A stretch of 64,000 nt of DNA from Mariniphaga sp040772505 (lineage in GTDB: Bacteria > Bacteroidota > Bacteroidia > Bacteroidales > Prolixibacteraceae), in NCBI GenBank assembly GCA_040772505.1, contig JAXGYA010000003.1:186001-250000 (forward strand), in the 5' to 3' direction. Positions within the stretch are counted from its first letter, which is position 1. Each line of letters opens with the position of its first letter. The position numbers and the translations under genes were made by a program. The notes under the pieces are model-generated. The model saw only the letters and a program-made list of their open reading frames with translations. It did not search any database and was not told where the DNA came from. Positions 62,807-64,000 of this stretch are shown here, in pieces.

Positions 62807-64000
62807 TCAATTTTTCCACTCCAATTTCTGGTCAACACGCAGCAGAATATTCCGGTTATCGAGCAGCCATTTCAATACCTCCATTGCTTTTTCGCGGTCG
62901 CCTTTCAGTTTGAGCAGCACACTTTCATAAGTACGGGGAGTTTCCAGAAGCTTTTTCACATCCTGACTGATAGCCTTGAATTCAAAGGCGCTCAGCCCGA
63001 TTTTATGCATTGCCCGGCACACATCGCAAATGCCACATTCGGGTGAATCTGTTTCTCCAAAATAGTTGAGGAGCAACTGACTTCGGCAGGTTATTTTTTC
63101 TGTGGCATAATGAATCACCGCATCTACCTTTTCCTGAAAATCATTTTTCCTGAAATCGTAGTTTTTTCTGGAAATTTTCAGGCGGTTTATGTTAATTCGT
63201 TCTTTACTGAAATAAATATACGGATTTTGGTTTCTTGGCACATAATCAATAATTTTTGATTTGCGAAGATGTTTCAGGAAATTATATACCGTTTCCAGAT
63301 CGATCCCTGCGCGTTTTGCCAGCAACTCCTCGCTGATATAAACATATCCATTGAAAAGTCCGGTATATGATCGTAGGATCAACTTAATAAACACATCGAA
63401 AGTTGCATTTGCCACCTGAAATTTATAGAGGTCATCGCGCGAAACGATAAAATAAACACGCGAAGGACTGTCAGCTTCTTCAGTAAATTCGAGATAGCCT
63501 TCCTGCTGTAAAATTTTCAGGCTGTTGTAAACCATTGTCTGCTGAAATTTGAATGCCTGTGAAAATTCCTGAAGGCTGAATCCGTAGGACTGCCCTTTGC
63601 CGAAACCTTCGGCAATTTCAAGATAATTGCACAACGACTGATAAATCCGTTTTATATTTTCGATTGCAGGAAAAGCTACCGAGATATGTTTTTTTAGTTT
63701 GGTTTTGTCCGGATTGTTAAACAAAAGCACCGCTGCCGCTTTCTGTCCGTCGCGCCCAGCTCTTCCGGCTTCCTGAAAATAGGCTTCCAGCGAATCGGGC
63801 GGGTCAAAGTGCACAACAAACCGGACATTGGACTTATCGATTCCCATTCCAAAAGCATTGGTAGCCACAATAACTCTGGTTTTTCCGGAAAGCCACTCAT
63901 CCTGTTTCTGATGACGGACAATGGTGCTCAGCCCGGCATGGTAAAAATCTGCTGAAATTCCATTCTTACGCATTTCTGCCGCAATTTCTCGGGTTCCTTT
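62807..64000 (-). CDS. RecQ-family ATP-dependent DNA helicase (partial, 5' end off window)
   Basis: 397 codons of the C-terminal part are visible; the frame stays open to the right edge (RGTREIAAEMRKNG-like text). Helicase motifs V/VI are intact (VIVATNAFGMGIDKSNVRFV, HFDPPDSLEAYFQEAGRAGRDG). A RecQ zinc region with C-x-linked cysteines (ECGICDVC) and winged-helix RQC text follow. I see no HRDC domain before the stop at LEWKN. It unwinds DNA 3'-5' in recombination and repair. DUF5063 lies 75 bases downstream on the same strand. Confidence 0.93.
   Translation of the reverse strand, partial: KGTREIAAEMRKNGISADFYHAGLSTIVRHQKQDEWLSGKTRVIVATNAFGMGIDKSNVRFVVHFDPPDSLEAYFQEAGRAGRDGQKAAAVLLFNNPDKTKLKKHISVAFPAIENIKRIYQSLCNYLEIAEGFGKGQSYGFSLQEFSQAFKFQQTMVYNSLKILQQEGYLEFTEEADSPSRVYFIVSRDDLYKFQVANATFDVFIKLILRSYTGLFNGYVYISEELLAKRAGIDLETVYNFLKHLRKSKIIDYVPRNQNPYIYFSKERININRLKISRKNYDFRKNDFQEKVDAVIHYATEKITCRSQLLLNYFGETDSPECGICDVCRAMHKIGLSAFEFKAISQDVKKLLETPRTYESVLLKLKGDREKAMEVLKWLLDNRNILLRVDQKLEWKN

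Overview
The window is a gene-dense stretch of a Bacteroidota chromosome, most likely Bacteroidales/Marinilabiliales. Supporting signs are many Sec or lipoprotein-type exported carbohydrate enzymes, a PorV/PorQ-like barrel, a rhamnulokinase-type kinase with an L-fucose isomerase, GTP-cyclohydrolase FolE, PPDK, and recurrent TAnnTTTG (-7) boxes with few strong Shine-Dalgarno sites. This assignment rests on gene families and motifs read by eye, not on a search. No rRNA, tRNA, CRISPR array, transposase or prophage was seen.

Layout. 0-5 kb: a partial Nudix gene overlapping an exported esterase, a LysE exporter, an SDR, an exported aldose 1-epimerase and a shrunken GH127-like lipoprotein. 5.2-7.1 kb: an A/T-rich patch with an orphan HsdR_N-type nuclease and a clipped outer-membrane-like ORF. 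7.2-8.0 kb: an atypical SDR. 8.0-11.3 kb: the thrS-infC-rpmI-rplT operon, where infC appears to start at an AUA codon behind a perfect AGGAGG. 11.4-24.5 kb: housekeeping genes (glycogen phosphorylase, mazG, phoH, purC, PAP2, obgE, adk, hpt, purE, two envelope proteins, an acyltransferase). 24.5-29.6 kb: recJ and ppdK, diverging from a 580-base intergenic region rich in repeats and a leader-like hairpin. 29.6-33.9 kb: an orphan NtrC-type regulator, a flavin reductase-rubredoxin fusion, a lactonase and folE.

34-40.4 kb: an M64 peptidase, a GH106-like glycosidase and a TonB receptor. 40.5-42.1 kb: a compact type II restriction-modification pair (beta-class methyltransferase overlapping a PmeII-like endonuclease). 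42.2-45.4 kb: an unusual exported peptidase/TolB-propeller/barrel fusion. 45.4-52.6 kb: fumC, then a deoxysugar neighbourhood (rhamnulokinase-family kinase, ADPRM-like phosphoesterase, DUF6786-like lipoprotein, fucI). 52.6-64 kb: GNAT, a GT2 fused to a degenerate phosphoglycosyltransferase, recR, DUF1015-serC, gcvT, DoxX, an orphan Hpt protein, APS reductase, an RlmI remnant, a DEDDy exonuclease, DUF5063 and a partial recQ.

Functional links: surface and periplasmic sugar processing (esterase, mutarotase, GH106-like enzyme) plausibly feeds cytoplasmic deoxysugar catabolism (FucI plus the kinase). PPDK, FumC and GlgP sit in central carbon metabolism. The two defence-like loci (5.3 and 40.5 kb) are A/T-richer than their surroundings and look acquired. 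Nothing here is proven to be a new system. The best candidates for a second look are the orphan nuclease, the peptidase-propeller-barrel fusion, the AUA start of infC, the leader-like element upstream of ppdK, and several genes caught in mid-decay.
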